A DNA stretch of 64,000 nt from Telluria sp042683405 (lineage in GTDB: Bacteria > Pseudomonadota > Gammaproteobacteria > Burkholderiales > Burkholderiaceae_D): NCBI RefSeq assembly GCF_042683405.1, contig NZ_JBHUJS010000002.1, forward strand, positions 682,001-746,000, given 5' to 3'. The stretch's first letter is position 1. Each line of letters opens with the position of its first letter. The notes beneath the pieces are model-generated. The model did no database searches and had not been told where the DNA came from. It saw only the letters and a program-made list of their open reading frames with translations. A program made the position numbers and the translations under genes. This document shows positions 15,848 to 24,563 of this stretch, piece by piece.

Positions 15848-16159
15848 ATGGAAAAACAGAATGTCGCGAGAATGGACCTGGACGCCGCCAGCCACCCGCA
15901 GCGCCGGGCGAATGAAGGCATGCAACACTTATTCCTGCGCGAGCTGGATCCGGCGGACGTATTCGACCGGCCGCAGGCACTGTCGCTGCCGCTCCTGTCG
16001 TTCGGCACCGTGCGCGAAACCTGCCCGCACTGCGCCGGCCAGCACCTCAAGCTCATCCTGCGCCAGGAGACCGTGCGCCTGGCCCACCTGTTCTGCGAGC
16101 ACTGCCACGCGTGCTTCGATGCGCGCTACGCCAACGGCCGTTGCGCCCTGACCATCTGA
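15848..16159 (+). CDS. Small hypothetical protein with zinc-ribbon-like cysteines
   Basis: Protein of 103 aa with no known family. Two Cys pairs (CPHC and CEHC, about 30 residues apart, plus nearby His) suggest a zinc ribbon in the C-terminal half. The N-terminal half is polar (MDLDAASHPQRRANEGMQHLFLRELDPADVF). GGAG with a 9-base spacer supports ATG 15848 rather than 15788. It is preceded by the terminator at 15734-15764, so it has its own promoter. Confidence 0.7.
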   Translation: MEKQNVARMDLDAASHPQRRANEGMQHLFLRELDPADVFDRPQALSLPLLSFGTVRETCPHCAGQHLKLILRQETVRLAHLFCEHCHACFDARYANGRCALTI

Positions 16160-16204
16160 GCCTGCCCATGGTATCGTTCGGGTTCCGTAAACCCGACGAT
16201 TCCC

Positions 16205-16594
16205 ATGATGTCCCTGCTTCGAGCCTGGCTGTTTTCCCCTGACTACAAGACCCTCCGCTACGCCGGCGCCTGGCTTGCCTATGCCGTGATCATCATGGGC
16301 GGCGCCATTCCCGGCGCACGCGCCGAGATGGGCAACGTGGCGCCGGGCATCGTGCTCCATTCGGTGGCCTACGCCACCATCACCTACCTGCTGCTGACGG
16401 GCGCGAACGGAAGCCTGCCCGCGCGCGCGGTCAAGGCGGTCCTGACCGTGGCGGCCATGGGAGCGCTCGACGAAGCCATCCAGACCCTGCTGCCCTACCG
16501 GCGCGGAGCACTGATGGATTGGGTGGTCGATGTGACGGCGGCGCTCACCTGCGCCGCCGTCTGCTGCATCTTGATGCGCGGACGGCGCGCTTAA
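16205..16594 (+). CDS. VanZ family membrane protein
   Basis: Protein of 129 aa with about four hydrophobic segments, of the VanZ-like type: RYAGAWLAYAVIIMGGAIPG, VLHSVAYATITYLLLTG, the conserved acidic pair in MGALDEAIQTLLPYRRGALMDWVVDVTAAL, and a final helix ending in a basic tail. VanZ proteins are small inner-membrane proteins first linked to teicoplanin resistance; most, including this type, have unknown roles. The stop overlaps by 4 bases the stop of the convergent gene at 16591. Confidence 0.8.
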   Translation: MMSLLRAWLFSPDYKTLRYAGAWLAYAVIIMGGAIPGARAEMGNVAPGIVLHSVAYATITYLLLTGANGSLPARAVKAVLTVAAMGALDEAIQTLLPYRRGALMDWVVDVTAALTCAAVCCILMRGRRA

Positions 16595-16896
16595 GGAAGG
16601 CTGTCGCAGTCGCAGTCCGAGTGGCTGCCAAACTGCAGTTCCTGCTGGGCCAGCTGCGCACGCGCGTGGACGCCGGCGTCGCGCCGCAGCTGGCGGATGC
16701 GCGACGCGCGCACGTAGTTGCCGTTGGTGCGCAGCGCACGTTCCGCATTCTTGCGGATCTCGGCCAGCTGCTCGCTCTTGGCCTGGCGCACCAGGGCGTG
16801 CAGGACCTGGCGCATGGCGTAACGGTGCCTCTCTCCCTCCCCTTCCCAATGGTTTGCGGCAATGAAATCTTCAATGATGGTATTGCAGCTAAGCAT
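16591..16896 (-). CDS. Hypothetical protein, 101 aa
   Basis: No family recognised. It is a soluble helical protein (EDFIAANHWEGEGERHRYAMRQVLHALVRQAKSEQLAEIRKNAERAL) with a repeated-Cys end (SDCDCDSLP). The ATG at 16896 has AAGGAGG 6 bases upstream, a near-ideal site, so an in-frame ATG further upstream at 16938 is rejected. The 3' ends of this gene and the VanZ gene overlap by 4 bases. Confidence 0.7.
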   Translation of the reverse strand: MLSCNTIIEDFIAANHWEGEGERHRYAMRQVLHALVRQAKSEQLAEIRKNAERALRTNGNYVRASRIRQLRRDAGVHARAQLAQQELQFGSHSDCDCDSLP

Positions 16897-17107
16897 TCTT
16901 ACCCTCCTTAAGCGACGAAGCATTATTCGCCAATTCATCAGGGAAATTATTGATAGCGCTCAAACGCAGCGCGAAGGGCGAAGAAGCGTGCAGTTGAGCT
17001 GATCTGGCACAAGGCACGCACGCCATCCGGGAACCCGCCCATCGCGCGCCAGTCTCAGGCAGGTGGAGGTATAACACCAGACGGGTCACTAACGACAGGA
17101 GAACAAG

Positions 17108-17563
17108 ATGAAGATTGCACAAATCCGGGCGCTTCCATTGGCGCTCGCACTGGTGGCGCTGGCGGGATGCGAACACATGAAAAAGGACCAGGCCGGCACC
17201 GATACCATGGGCCGGAGCAGCACCACGGCCAGCACCTCCACGACCCAGTCCTCCTCCGATCAGGGAGCCAGCGGCATGCAGGCCGGCACGGCAGCGCCGG
17301 GCGGCACGGGACAGGACATGGCGATGGCGCCCAACGCGGTCGTTGTCAGCATCGAGCCGATGTCGCGCGAATCGGCGACGATGGGATCGTCCTCGTCCGG
17401 GCAGGCCGGCAGCTCGCGCACCGCGACGGGCAGCGACCAGGTGCACCGCGTCACCGTGCGCATGGACGATGGCAGCATGGTATCGATCGTGCAGGAAGCG
17501 GCGCCCACGTTCAAGAGCGGCGACCGGGTGCACGTGTCGAACAACATGATCCAGCAGCGATAG
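17108..17563 (+). CDS. Putative outer-membrane lipoprotein with SlyB-like C-terminus
   Basis: Protein of 151 aa. The signal peptide ends in the lipobox VALAGC (Cys about 21), indicating a lipoprotein. A long low-complexity Ser/Thr/Gly linker (about 30-80) follows. The C-terminal 50 residues (HRVTVRMDDGSMVSIVQEAAPTFKSGDRVHV) resemble the end of SlyB/Pcp-like lipoproteins, but no glycine-zipper is present. GACAGGAG sits just before the ATG. Function unknown. Confidence 0.78.
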   Translation: MKIAQIRALPLALALVALAGCEHMKKDQAGTDTMGRSSTTASTSTTQSSSDQGASGMQAGTAAPGGTGQDMAMAPNAVVVSIEPMSRESATMGSSSSGQAGSSRTATGSDQVHRVTVRMDDGSMVSIVQEAAPTFKSGDRVHVSNNMIQQR

Positions 17564-17917
17564 CCGTCCGCCAGGCAGCCGCGCCGGCTGCCGAATACAT
17601 CGCGAACGCGCAACAGGCAGAGCACGCCGACCCGGTCCTGCCGCGCGGTTCGCGCCGTCAAGCGGCAGCGGCAGGTGCGACATACCCCCTGCCTTTTTCG
17701 TGCACCGGCTTGGCCCTGCCTATACCCCCTCCTTTTTCCTGCATGATCAGCGGCGCGCCGCATACCCCTGGTCGCGGAAACGCTTTTGCTGTTCGGGTGG
17801 CCAGGATATTGCGCCCCCAAAATAAATGGGGACGGTCCCGGAAGGAACGTCCCCACTTTTTTCGAATGCGCGTGCAAGGAAGCCGGAGCCGTCCGGAAGG
17901 ACGGTCCCAGTGCTGCC
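17564..17917. other. Intergenic region with 40-bp spaced repeats and terminator
   Basis: This 354-base gap has no supported gene. ATACCCC recurs exactly every 40 bases (17682, 17722, 17762). The first two copies share about 20 bases (ATACCCCCT, then CCTTTTTC and TGCA). Copy C of the GGGGACGGTCCC hairpin with a T-run follows at 17827-17862. Confidence 0.5.
17827..17862. terminator. GGGGACGGTCCC-type hairpin with T-run, copy C
   Basis: TGGGGACGGTCC pairs with GGAACGTCCCCA, followed by TTTTTT on the plus strand. It therefore resembles an intrinsic terminator, lying between the lipoprotein gene and the convergent minus-strand fusion gene. It belongs to the same dispersed family as copies A and B. 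Confidence 0.6.
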
Positions 17918-20548
17918 TTACTCGGCCGCGGAGGCGCGAGCCGCTTCGCGCAGGCGCAGCACGTCTTCCGCTGCCTTCTTGCCCGCGACAAAGGCGTGGT
18001 CGGAGTTGTAGTACTCCCACTCGCTGTAGCGGCCGGACAGCAGGATGTCGTAGCGCGCCAGCCAGTCGCGGATGGTCTTCACGTTGTGCGCACGCTGGTG
18101 GTCGTACACCACGTATGCGTACGGCATGTCGACGATGTTCGCAGCGATGATCTTGTCGTCCTCGCGCAGCATGGTGACCTTCTTGCAGTCCTCGATGCAG
18201 CGGTCGATCAGCTCCTGCCCGTCGCACGGCAGCGGCTTGTACGTCGGCGAGTAGGTGATCTCGCAGGTCAGGCCAAAGCCGCCCGGCGGATTGCATTTCG
18301 GGCTGGCGTTGCCCTGCACGAAGATGCGGTGGAAGATGGTCTCTTCCGGGTAGTACACCCAGTGCTTGTCGGTGATATTTTCGCGCGCGACGCCAAGGTT
18401 CACGCACTTGACCGAGATGTGCTTGAGGCCGCGCGCGGCTTCGCGCACTTCCTCCGGCGCCTCGGCGCCGATCAGCTTGATCAGCTCCGGCAGCGGCATG
18501 GTGCTGATCAGGTTGTCGTAGCGGTACCGGCTACCGTCGTCAAGGACGATCATGTGGTCGCGCGGCAGCACCTGCGCCACTTCCACGCCCAGCTGCAGCT
18601 TGCCCTTCAGGTGCGGCAGGAAGCCTTCCATCAGCGCCTGGAAGCCACCCTCCAGCGGATAGCCGAAGCGTGCGTTCGGACCCATCGGCTTGCCGACCGG
18701 TTCGAGCGCGCCTTCAATGATCTCTTCCAGGTTCGGCAGCGGCACGCGCCCGCCCAGCCAGGACGTTTCCATTTCAGTGAGCGGCACGCTCCACAGCTTG
18801 CGGTTGTACGGGATCGCGAAGTGCTTGGCGATGCCGGCGCCCCAGACCTTGTAGATGAATTCCTCGAAGTTGGCCGGCTCGCGCTTTTTCGCAGCTGGCA
18901 GCGTGGCGGTCGTGCCCGAGGCGATTTCCACGGTGCCGTCGGCGCAGCAGTCTTCGACCGGCTTGGCCGGCGCCGCTGGCGCACTGGCGCTGCCGTAGCG
19001 CGCTTCGATCGCGCCCATGATGCATTCGGTGATGACCTTCGGTGGCAGGCCGTACAAGGCGCCCTGGAACGGGTAGCGCGTGTAGACGTCCTTGGAATAC
19101 ACCCACGCCTCACGGTTCTGCCAGTGCAGGTTCTTGCCCAGCAGGATGTCGTACATCTTGAGCACGTACGGGTCGTTCGAGAACATGATGTGGCCGGCGT
19201 AGTCGAACGTGAAGCCGTTGTCGCGGATCGAGCGGCACCAGCCGCCGACGGTCGCGTTACGTTCGATCAGCACGCTGCTCTCGCCCAGGTGGTAGGCGGC
19301 CGACAGGCCGGTTGGGCCGGCGCCGATGATGGCGGTCTGCACCGGTTGGGCCGTCTGCGCCGACGCGGTACGCAGCGGGTTGACTTTGGCGGTGCTGCCG
19401 CCGAGGGTCGCTTCCGCCGCGACGGCGGGCGTGGTAAAGCGCGCTGGCTGGCGCGCCGGGGTGGTGTTTTTCATCAGTTCTACCATTCGTTGTGCGGTCT
19501 TGTTCCACGAGGTTGCGGAAACGATTTCGCGCATGCGCGCGGCCATCTTTTCCTTGTCGGCCGGGGACATGGCGAGCGCGCGCTCGCAGGCGGCGGTAAA
19601 TTCGGCCGGGCTGTGCGCGATCGCGACGATGTCGCCATAGGGGCGGACCACGTCGGTAATCGGGGTCGAGACGATCGGGCGCTGGGCGGCCATGTATTCC
19701 AGCACCTTGGTCGGGCTGATGAATTTGGTCGACTCGTTGAGCGCAAACGGCATCAGGCACACGTCCCAGCCCGCCAGCAGCTCCGGCAGCGCCGAGTACG
19801 GCTGCTGGCCAAGGTAGTGGACGTTCGGGCGCTGCGGCAGGCTGGCCGGGTCGATCTTGACCACCGGGCCGACCAGCACGATCTGCCATTCGGGATGCGC
19901 GTCGGCCATTGCCGCGATGATCTCGGGATCGAAGCGCTCGTCGATCACGCCGTAGAAGCCCAGGCGCGGATGCGGCAGGTGCTGCTGGCCTTCGTGCTGC
20001 AGCGACCGGTCGAGCGACTTCTCAAAGTGCGCAACGTCAACGCTGCTCGGGAAGCAATGCGCGTTGGCGTGGCGTTCCTTTTTCGCTTCGTACAGGCTCG
20101 GCCCGCCGGTGAACACCAGGTCGGCGACTTTGAGCAGTGCGCTTTCGCGCTGCAGCAGCTGCTTCGGCGAATTCTTGAAGGCGGCCAGTTCGTCCATGCA
20201 GTCATAGACCACCAGGCCGGCGTGAAGTTCCGGCAGCAGCGGCAGCGCCATCGGGGTGTAGAACCAGGCGATCGGGTCGTGGTCGTCCGGGACCAGTTCG
20301 GCCAGCAGCGGGCGCAGCACGGGAATCTGGTCGTCGTGGAAGCCATGCGCGGCCACCTGCGTATGCGGCTGGCAGATCGTGATGTTCGGCTCGGGACTGT
20401 GCTTCTTCAGGAAGCTCTCGCCCTCGTGATAGATGGGCTCTTCGACCACAAGCACGTTGTAGTGTTGCGCCAGTCGGCTCAGGAGGTGCTGGGGACGCTG
20501 GTACACGAAGTCCCAGCGCAGGTGGCAAAACACGATAATCGTAGGCAT
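17918..20548 (-). CDS. Fusion of glycosyltransferase and FAD-dependent UDP-galactopyranose-mutase-like protein
   Basis: Protein of 876 aa with two enzymes in one chain. Residues 1 to about 375 form a GT-B glycosyltransferase (FCHLRWDFVYQRPQHLLSRLA, YDCMDELAAF, LGFYGVIDERFD, and donor site LMPFALNESTKFISPTKVLEYMAA). An Ala/Thr-rich linker (about 375-400) connects to an FAD/NAD-binding domain. That domain starts TAIIGAGPTGLSAAYHL (about 403) and contains GGWCRSIRDNGFTFDYAGHIMFS and NRKLWSVPLTEM, like UDP-galactopyranose mutase and protoporphyrinogen-oxidase relatives. I infer that it may convert UDP-galactopyranose to UDP-galactofuranose and transfer a sugar. The upstream galT-galK-GH2 genes fit galactose supply. 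GAGGAAGA precedes ATG 20548. Confidence 0.83.
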   Translation of the reverse strand: MPTIIVFCHLRWDFVYQRPQHLLSRLAQHYNVLVVEEPIYHEGESFLKKHSPEPNITICQPHTQVAAHGFHDDQIPVLRPLLAELVPDDHDPIAWFYTPMALPLLPELHAGLVVYDCMDELAAFKNSPKQLLQRESALLKVADLVFTGGPSLYEAKKERHANAHCFPSSVDVAHFEKSLDRSLQHEGQQHLPHPRLGFYGVIDERFDPEIIAAMADAHPEWQIVLVGPVVKIDPASLPQRPNVHYLGQQPYSALPELLAGWDVCLMPFALNESTKFISPTKVLEYMAAQRPIVSTPITDVVRPYGDIVAIAHSPAEFTAACERALAMSPADKEKMAARMREIVSATSWNKTAQRMVELMKNTTPARQPARFTTPAVAAEATLGGSTAKVNPLRTASAQTAQPVQTAIIGAGPTGLSAAYHLGESSVLIERNATVGGWCRSIRDNGFTFDYAGHIMFSNDPYVLKMYDILLGKNLHWQNREAWVYSKDVYTRYPFQGALYGLPPKVITECIMGAIEARYGSASAPAAPAKPVEDCCADGTVEIASGTTATLPAAKKREPANFEEFIYKVWGAGIAKHFAIPYNRKLWSVPLTEMETSWLGGRVPLPNLEEIIEGALEPVGKPMGPNARFGYPLEGGFQALMEGFLPHLKGKLQLGVEVAQVLPRDHMIVLDDGSRYRYDNLISTMPLPELIKLIGAEAPEEVREAARGLKHISVKCVNLGVARENITDKHWVYYPEETIFHRIFVQGNASPKCNPPGGFGLTCEITYSPTYKPLPCDGQELIDRCIEDCKKVTMLREDDKIIAANIVDMPYAYVVYDHQRAHNVKTIRDWLARYDILLSGRYSEWEYYNSDHAFVAGKKAAEDVLRLREAARASAAE

Positions 20549-20605
20549 ATCTCTTCCTCATTGTGGCCCCCGGGGGCCTTCACAGTTATAAGTAGTTGAT
20601 GCTGT

Positions 20606-22387
20606 TTACTCTTGTCTAAACACTCCCTCCGGCGGCGCGTTGCGTGTCGCCGCCTTGATCATTTCCAGTGGCACCTTCGGGCTACGGTCCGCCTTGAGCA
20701 GGCCGTTCGCCTCCTGGAAGGTGTCCGCAAACTGGGTGTAGCAGAAGCCTGCAAACATCGCGGTGTTGTTGACCACGGCGAGCATGCGGCGGTACAGCTC
20801 CAGGAAGCTCTCGGCGGTATGGGTGCGCGAGTAGCCCCAGGTGTGCTGGTCGGGCGGCGCGTCGAGGTCGCAGGCGACGCCGCCAAATTCGGTCAGGACG
20901 ATCGGCTGGCCGCGGTGCGGGAAACCGTCCAGCGTCAGGATGCGCCCGCCCGGACGGCGCTGGTCGAACAGCACCCGGTGTTCGGACGTTTCGTAGCGCT
21001 GGCGCAGCCGCTCCGGGTCGCCCTCGTAGTCGTGGATGCCGAGGATGTCGGTGGCCGAGGCTTCCCAGCCGTCATTGCCGATCACCGGGCGCGTCGAATC
21101 CAGCGTCTTGGTCAGGTGGTACAGGGCTTCGACCGCGTTGCGATGCGCCTGGGTCAGCGTCAGGTTCGGCACGCCCCACGACTCGTTGAAGGCGACCAGC
21201 ACGATCACGCACGGGTGGCTGTAGTCGCGCTCAATGGCCTCGGTCCATTCGCGCACCATGCGCGTGATCGCGCGCTGCGTGAAGCGGTATGACGACGGCA
21301 TCTCTTCCCACACCAGCAGTCCGAGCTTGTCGGCCCAGTACAGATAGCGCGGCGACTCGATCTTCTGGTGCTTGCGCACGCCGTTGAAGCCCATCTCCTT
21401 GGCCAGCTCGACGTCGTGCTTGTAGGCGTGGTCGTTGGGCGCGGTCATGAAGCTGTCCGGCCAGTAGCCCTGGTCCAGCACCAGCCGCAAGTGGTAGGGA
21501 CGGCCGTTGAGCATGATGCGGTCGCGGTTGACCGAGATCGAGCGCAGCGCGGTGTAGCTGCGCACGGTGTCGAGCACCTTGTCGCCGTGGCGCAGCGTGA
21601 CTTCCGCGTCCAGCAGCGTCGGCCGCTCCGGGCTCCACAGCAGCTCGTTGCGCGAATCGTCGATGCCCGGGTCGGACAGCGCAATCTTGCGGTTGGCCTC
21701 GTTGTTCAGCAGCTTGTAATAGTCGTCCGACAGCAGCTCCTTGCCGTGCCAGATCTTCACTTCCACAAACAGGTCGTCCTTGATGTCGCCCGGCGCCACG
21801 ATCTCGCAGCCGATCTCGAAGGTCTCGAAGATCGGGGTCCAGCGCAGCGTCTGGATATAGGTGTTGGAGACCTGCTCCACCCACACGCTCTGCCAGATGC
21901 CGGTGGTGCGCGGGTACCAGATCGAATGGGGTTCGAGCAGCCAGTCCTGCTTGCCGCGCGGCTTGGCCAGGTCATGCGGATCGTCGGCCACGAAGACGGT
22001 CACGGTCTGCGTGCCGGCGCCGTCCAGCGCGCACGAGATGTCGATCGTAAATGAAGTGTGCCCGCCCTCGTGCTCGCCCACCAGCTGGCCGTTGACCCAG
22101 ACCCGCGCGAAGTAGTCCACCGCGCCGAAGTGCAGCAGCGTGCGGCCGTCGTGCGGCATCAGCTCGAACTCGCGTTCGTACCAGCAGTGCGGGTGGAAAC
22201 CCGTATCCTCGATCCCGGACATCTTCGACTCGGGGCAGAACGGCACCTCGATCTCATGGGTCCAGGTCAGCTGGTCGCCCGGCACCTTGCACACGCCACC
22301 CTGGTCGAAGGTAAAGCGCCATTTGCCGTCAAGGCTCAGCCAATTGTCGCGCACCAGCTGCGGGCGTGGATAACCAAACTTGCTCAT
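20606..22387 (-). CDS. Glycoside hydrolase family 2 (beta-galactosidase/glucuronidase-like)
   Basis: Protein of 593 aa with the GH2 layout. The N-terminal sugar-binding domain (NWLSLDGKWRFTFDQGG, WYEREFELMPHDGRTLLHFGAVDYFARVWVNGQLVGEHEGGHTSF) is followed by an immunoglobulin-like domain and a TIM barrel. The acid/base Glu is E402 in NESWG and the nucleophile is E500 in LTEFGG. There is no signal peptide, so it acts on imported glycosides in the cytoplasm. Its ATG overlaps the galK stop (ATGA), which argues for a galactoside substrate, though exact specificity cannot be read. It is third in the galT-galK operon. Confidence 0.88.
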   Translation of the reverse strand: MSKFGYPRPQLVRDNWLSLDGKWRFTFDQGGVCKVPGDQLTWTHEIEVPFCPESKMSGIEDTGFHPHCWYEREFELMPHDGRTLLHFGAVDYFARVWVNGQLVGEHEGGHTSFTIDISCALDGAGTQTVTVFVADDPHDLAKPRGKQDWLLEPHSIWYPRTTGIWQSVWVEQVSNTYIQTLRWTPIFETFEIGCEIVAPGDIKDDLFVEVKIWHGKELLSDDYYKLLNNEANRKIALSDPGIDDSRNELLWSPERPTLLDAEVTLRHGDKVLDTVRSYTALRSISVNRDRIMLNGRPYHLRLVLDQGYWPDSFMTAPNDHAYKHDVELAKEMGFNGVRKHQKIESPRYLYWADKLGLLVWEEMPSSYRFTQRAITRMVREWTEAIERDYSHPCVIVLVAFNESWGVPNLTLTQAHRNAVEALYHLTKTLDSTRPVIGNDGWEASATDILGIHDYEGDPERLRQRYETSEHRVLFDQRRPGGRILTLDGFPHRGQPIVLTEFGGVACDLDAPPDQHTWGYSRTHTAESFLELYRRMLAVVNNTAMFAGFCYTQFADTFQEANGLLKADRSPKVPLEMIKAATRNAPPEGVFRQE

Positions 22388-23475
22388 GTGCTTTCCCCAT
22401 TGTTTGCCGCCATTTCCGGGATCAGGATGCGGCCCTGGCGGTGCGCGGTGTTGTAGCGGAATAGCGCTTCGCGCGCCGCCGACTGCGCCCTGCCCTTTTC
22501 GCACAGGGCCACGACGGCCCCGCCAAATCCGGCGCCGGTCAGCCGTGCGCCATATACGCCGGGCTGCTCGCGCAGGCGCGCGCACAGCACGTCGAGCTCT
22601 TCGATCGAGACTTCGTAGTCGTCGCGCAGGCTGGCGTGCGATGCGTTCATCAGCTCGCCGAAGCGTGCGGCCGACACCCCGCGCGCAGCTTCCAGCACGC
22701 GCATGTTTTCGCGCACCACGTGGCGCGCGCGCTCGCGCAGCGGCGTGGGCAGGCGTTCGACGGAATCGGGGTCGGTGACGTCGCGCAGCGCCTGCACGCC
22801 GAGCATGCGCGCCGCCTCGTTGCATTCGGCGCGGCGCTCGTTGTACTTGCTGGCGGCGAGCTTGCGCGGCACGCCGCTGTCCATCACGATCAGCTCGGCG
22901 CCTTCGGGCATCGGCAGCAGGTGGTGTTCCAGTGTGCGCGCGTCGATGAACAGCAGGTGCTCCTCGTCGGCGATGCTGGAGGCCATCTGGTCCATGATGC
23001 CGCAGTTGACGTGGGCGAAGCGGATCTCGGCCTGCTGCGCCATGCGCGCCAGCAGCACGTCGTCGACGTTGGCGCCGGTCAGCTCGCGGATCGCGCGCAG
23101 CACCGCCACTTCCAGCGCGGCGCTGCTGGACATGCCGGCGCCCACCGGCAGGTTGGTGCTGACATACACGCGCAGCGGCGGCACGTCCACGCCGTGTTCC
23201 TCCATCAGCCGCACGCAGCCTTCGATATAGCTGCCGAAGCCTTGCGGCGCATGGAACTTGCGGCCGAAGGAGACGCTCTCGTCCAGAGTGCTCGAATAGA
23301 AATGGAAGTGGTCGTCGCCGCTCGGCTTGACCGCGGCCAGGGTGCGCTGCGGCGTCGCCACCGGCAGCATGAAGCCGTCGTTATAGTCGGTGTGCTCGCC
23401 CAGCATGTTGACCCGGCCGGGCGCGGACGCGTTGACGGCTGGTGCGCCGTCGAAGAAGGTTTCCGGCGAAATCAT
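22384..23475 (-). CDS. galK: Galactokinase
   Basis: Protein of 363 aa. It phosphorylates galactose to galactose 1-phosphate in the Leloir pathway. GHMP kinase motifs are all present: the galactokinase signature GRVNMLGEHTDYNDGFMLP, the ATP loop PVGAGMSSSAALE, and the C-terminal GARLTGAGFGGAVVAL. The start ATG at 23475 overlaps the galT stop by 4 bases (ATGA), and its own stop overlaps the GH2 start the same way, so translation of all three is probably coupled. No galE or mutarotase is in the window. Confidence 0.95.
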   Translation of the reverse strand: MISPETFFDGAPAVNASAPGRVNMLGEHTDYNDGFMLPVATPQRTLAAVKPSGDDHFHFYSSTLDESVSFGRKFHAPQGFGSYIEGCVRLMEEHGVDVPPLRVYVSTNLPVGAGMSSSAALEVAVLRAIRELTGANVDDVLLARMAQQAEIRFAHVNCGIMDQMASSIADEEHLLFIDARTLEHHLLPMPEGAELIVMDSGVPRKLAASKYNERRAECNEAARMLGVQALRDVTDPDSVERLPTPLRERARHVVRENMRVLEAARGVSAARFGELMNASHASLRDDYEVSIEELDVLCARLREQPGVYGARLTGAGFGGAVVALCEKGRAQSAAREALFRYNTAHRQGRILIPEMAANNGEST

Positions 23476-24563
23476 GATTCCTCCAGCACCACATGGACTT
23501 CGCGCAGCTGCGCAGCGGTGGCTTCCGGCAGCACGTCCATCGCGAACATGCCCGCGCCCAGCTCGGTCCCGGCCAGGTACTTGAGGCGGTCGCGCGATCG
23601 GTATGGCGGCGAGAAGGTCGCGTGCAGCTGCGTCTCGGGATGCGCGCGGCCGTCCAGGGGCGCTTGGTACCACGTCATCAGGTAGGGGAACGGGCGCTGC
23701 CACAGGCCTTCGTACTTCAGCAGCACGGTCTTGAGCGCGCGCGCCAGGTCGGCCCGGGCCTCGGGCGTGAGCGCATTGAAATCGGGGGTCGGCGCGATCG
23801 GAGTCACCCACACCTCGTACGGATAGCGCGCGCATGGCGGGACGAAGGCGACCGCGTGCTCGCCGCGGTACAGCAGCCGCTCGCCGTTGGCGATCTCGGC
23901 CTGCACCATCTGGCACAGCAGGTTCTGGCGGTGGCTGGCGAAGTGCGCGGCCTCCTGCTCCAGCATGCGCGCCGGCACCGGCGGGACGAACGGATAGGCG
24001 TACAGCTGGCCGTGCGGATGGTGCAGCGTGACGCCGACTTCCGCGCCGCGGTTCTCGAACGGCAGCACGTAGCGGATCTGCGGATTGCGCGCGGCGCGCG
24101 CGGTACGGTCGCCCCACACCTGCAGCAGCAGCTCGATGCGCGACAGCGGCAGGCCGGCCAGCGACGCCAGCGGATCCTGGGTAAACACCACGACTTCGCA
24201 GATGCCCTCCCCGGCCGCGGTGGGCACGTCCAGCGTGGGCGGGCTGTGCGATTCGAGCGTCAGCGTCGGGAAGCGGTTCTCGAACACCGCCACTTCATAG
24301 TCGCCCGGCGGCAGCTCGGTCGGGTTGGCCGGATCGACCATCGGCGCCAGCGGGTTGTACTCAGGCGGCGGCTGGAAGGTGCGGTTCTGGCGGTAGGCCG
24401 CATAGGCGACCCACTCGCCGCGCATGGGGTGCCAGCGCAGGTGCGGATTCGCGCCTTGCGGCTCCGCAAACGGACTGGGCGCAACGATCGTGCCCTCGAT
24501 GGGGCGGTTGCTGTACAACGTCAGTTTGCGCCCGTCGGGCTTGTTCAGGTCGAGACTATGCAT
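23472..24563 (-). CDS. galT: Galactose-1-phosphate uridylyltransferase
   Basis: Protein of 363 aa. It exchanges UDP between UDP-glucose and galactose 1-phosphate. The HIT-family active site is HPHGQ (in HHPHGQLYAYP, nucleophile His before Gly-Gln). Other family segments are NPHLRWHPMRGEWV, VFENRFPTL, EVVVFTQDP, and LMTWYQAPLD near the C-terminus. It is the first gene of the operon galT-galK-GH2-glycosyltransferase fusion, transcribed leftwards. The 419-base region upstream should contain the promoter. Confidence 0.95.
   Translation of the reverse strand: MHSLDLNKPDGRKLTLYSNRPIEGTIVAPSPFAEPQGANPHLRWHPMRGEWVAYAAYRQNRTFQPPPEYNPLAPMVDPANPTELPPGDYEVAVFENRFPTLTLESHSPPTLDVPTAAGEGICEVVVFTQDPLASLAGLPLSRIELLLQVWGDRTARAARNPQIRYVLPFENRGAEVGVTLHHPHGQLYAYPFVPPVPARMLEQEAAHFASHRQNLLCQMVQAEIANGERLLYRGEHAVAFVPPCARYPYEVWVTPIAPTPDFNALTPEARADLARALKTVLLKYEGLWQRPFPYLMTWYQAPLDGRAHPETQLHATFSPPYRSRDRLKYLAGTELGAGMFAMDVLPEATAAQLREVHVVLEES

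Noticed and set aside
17786..20599. 937-codon plus-strand frame opposite the glycosyltransferase-mutase fusion
   Set aside because: Long antisense frames arise from GC-rich codon bias. It has no recognisable domain, while the opposite strand has complete motifs and a ribosome binding site.
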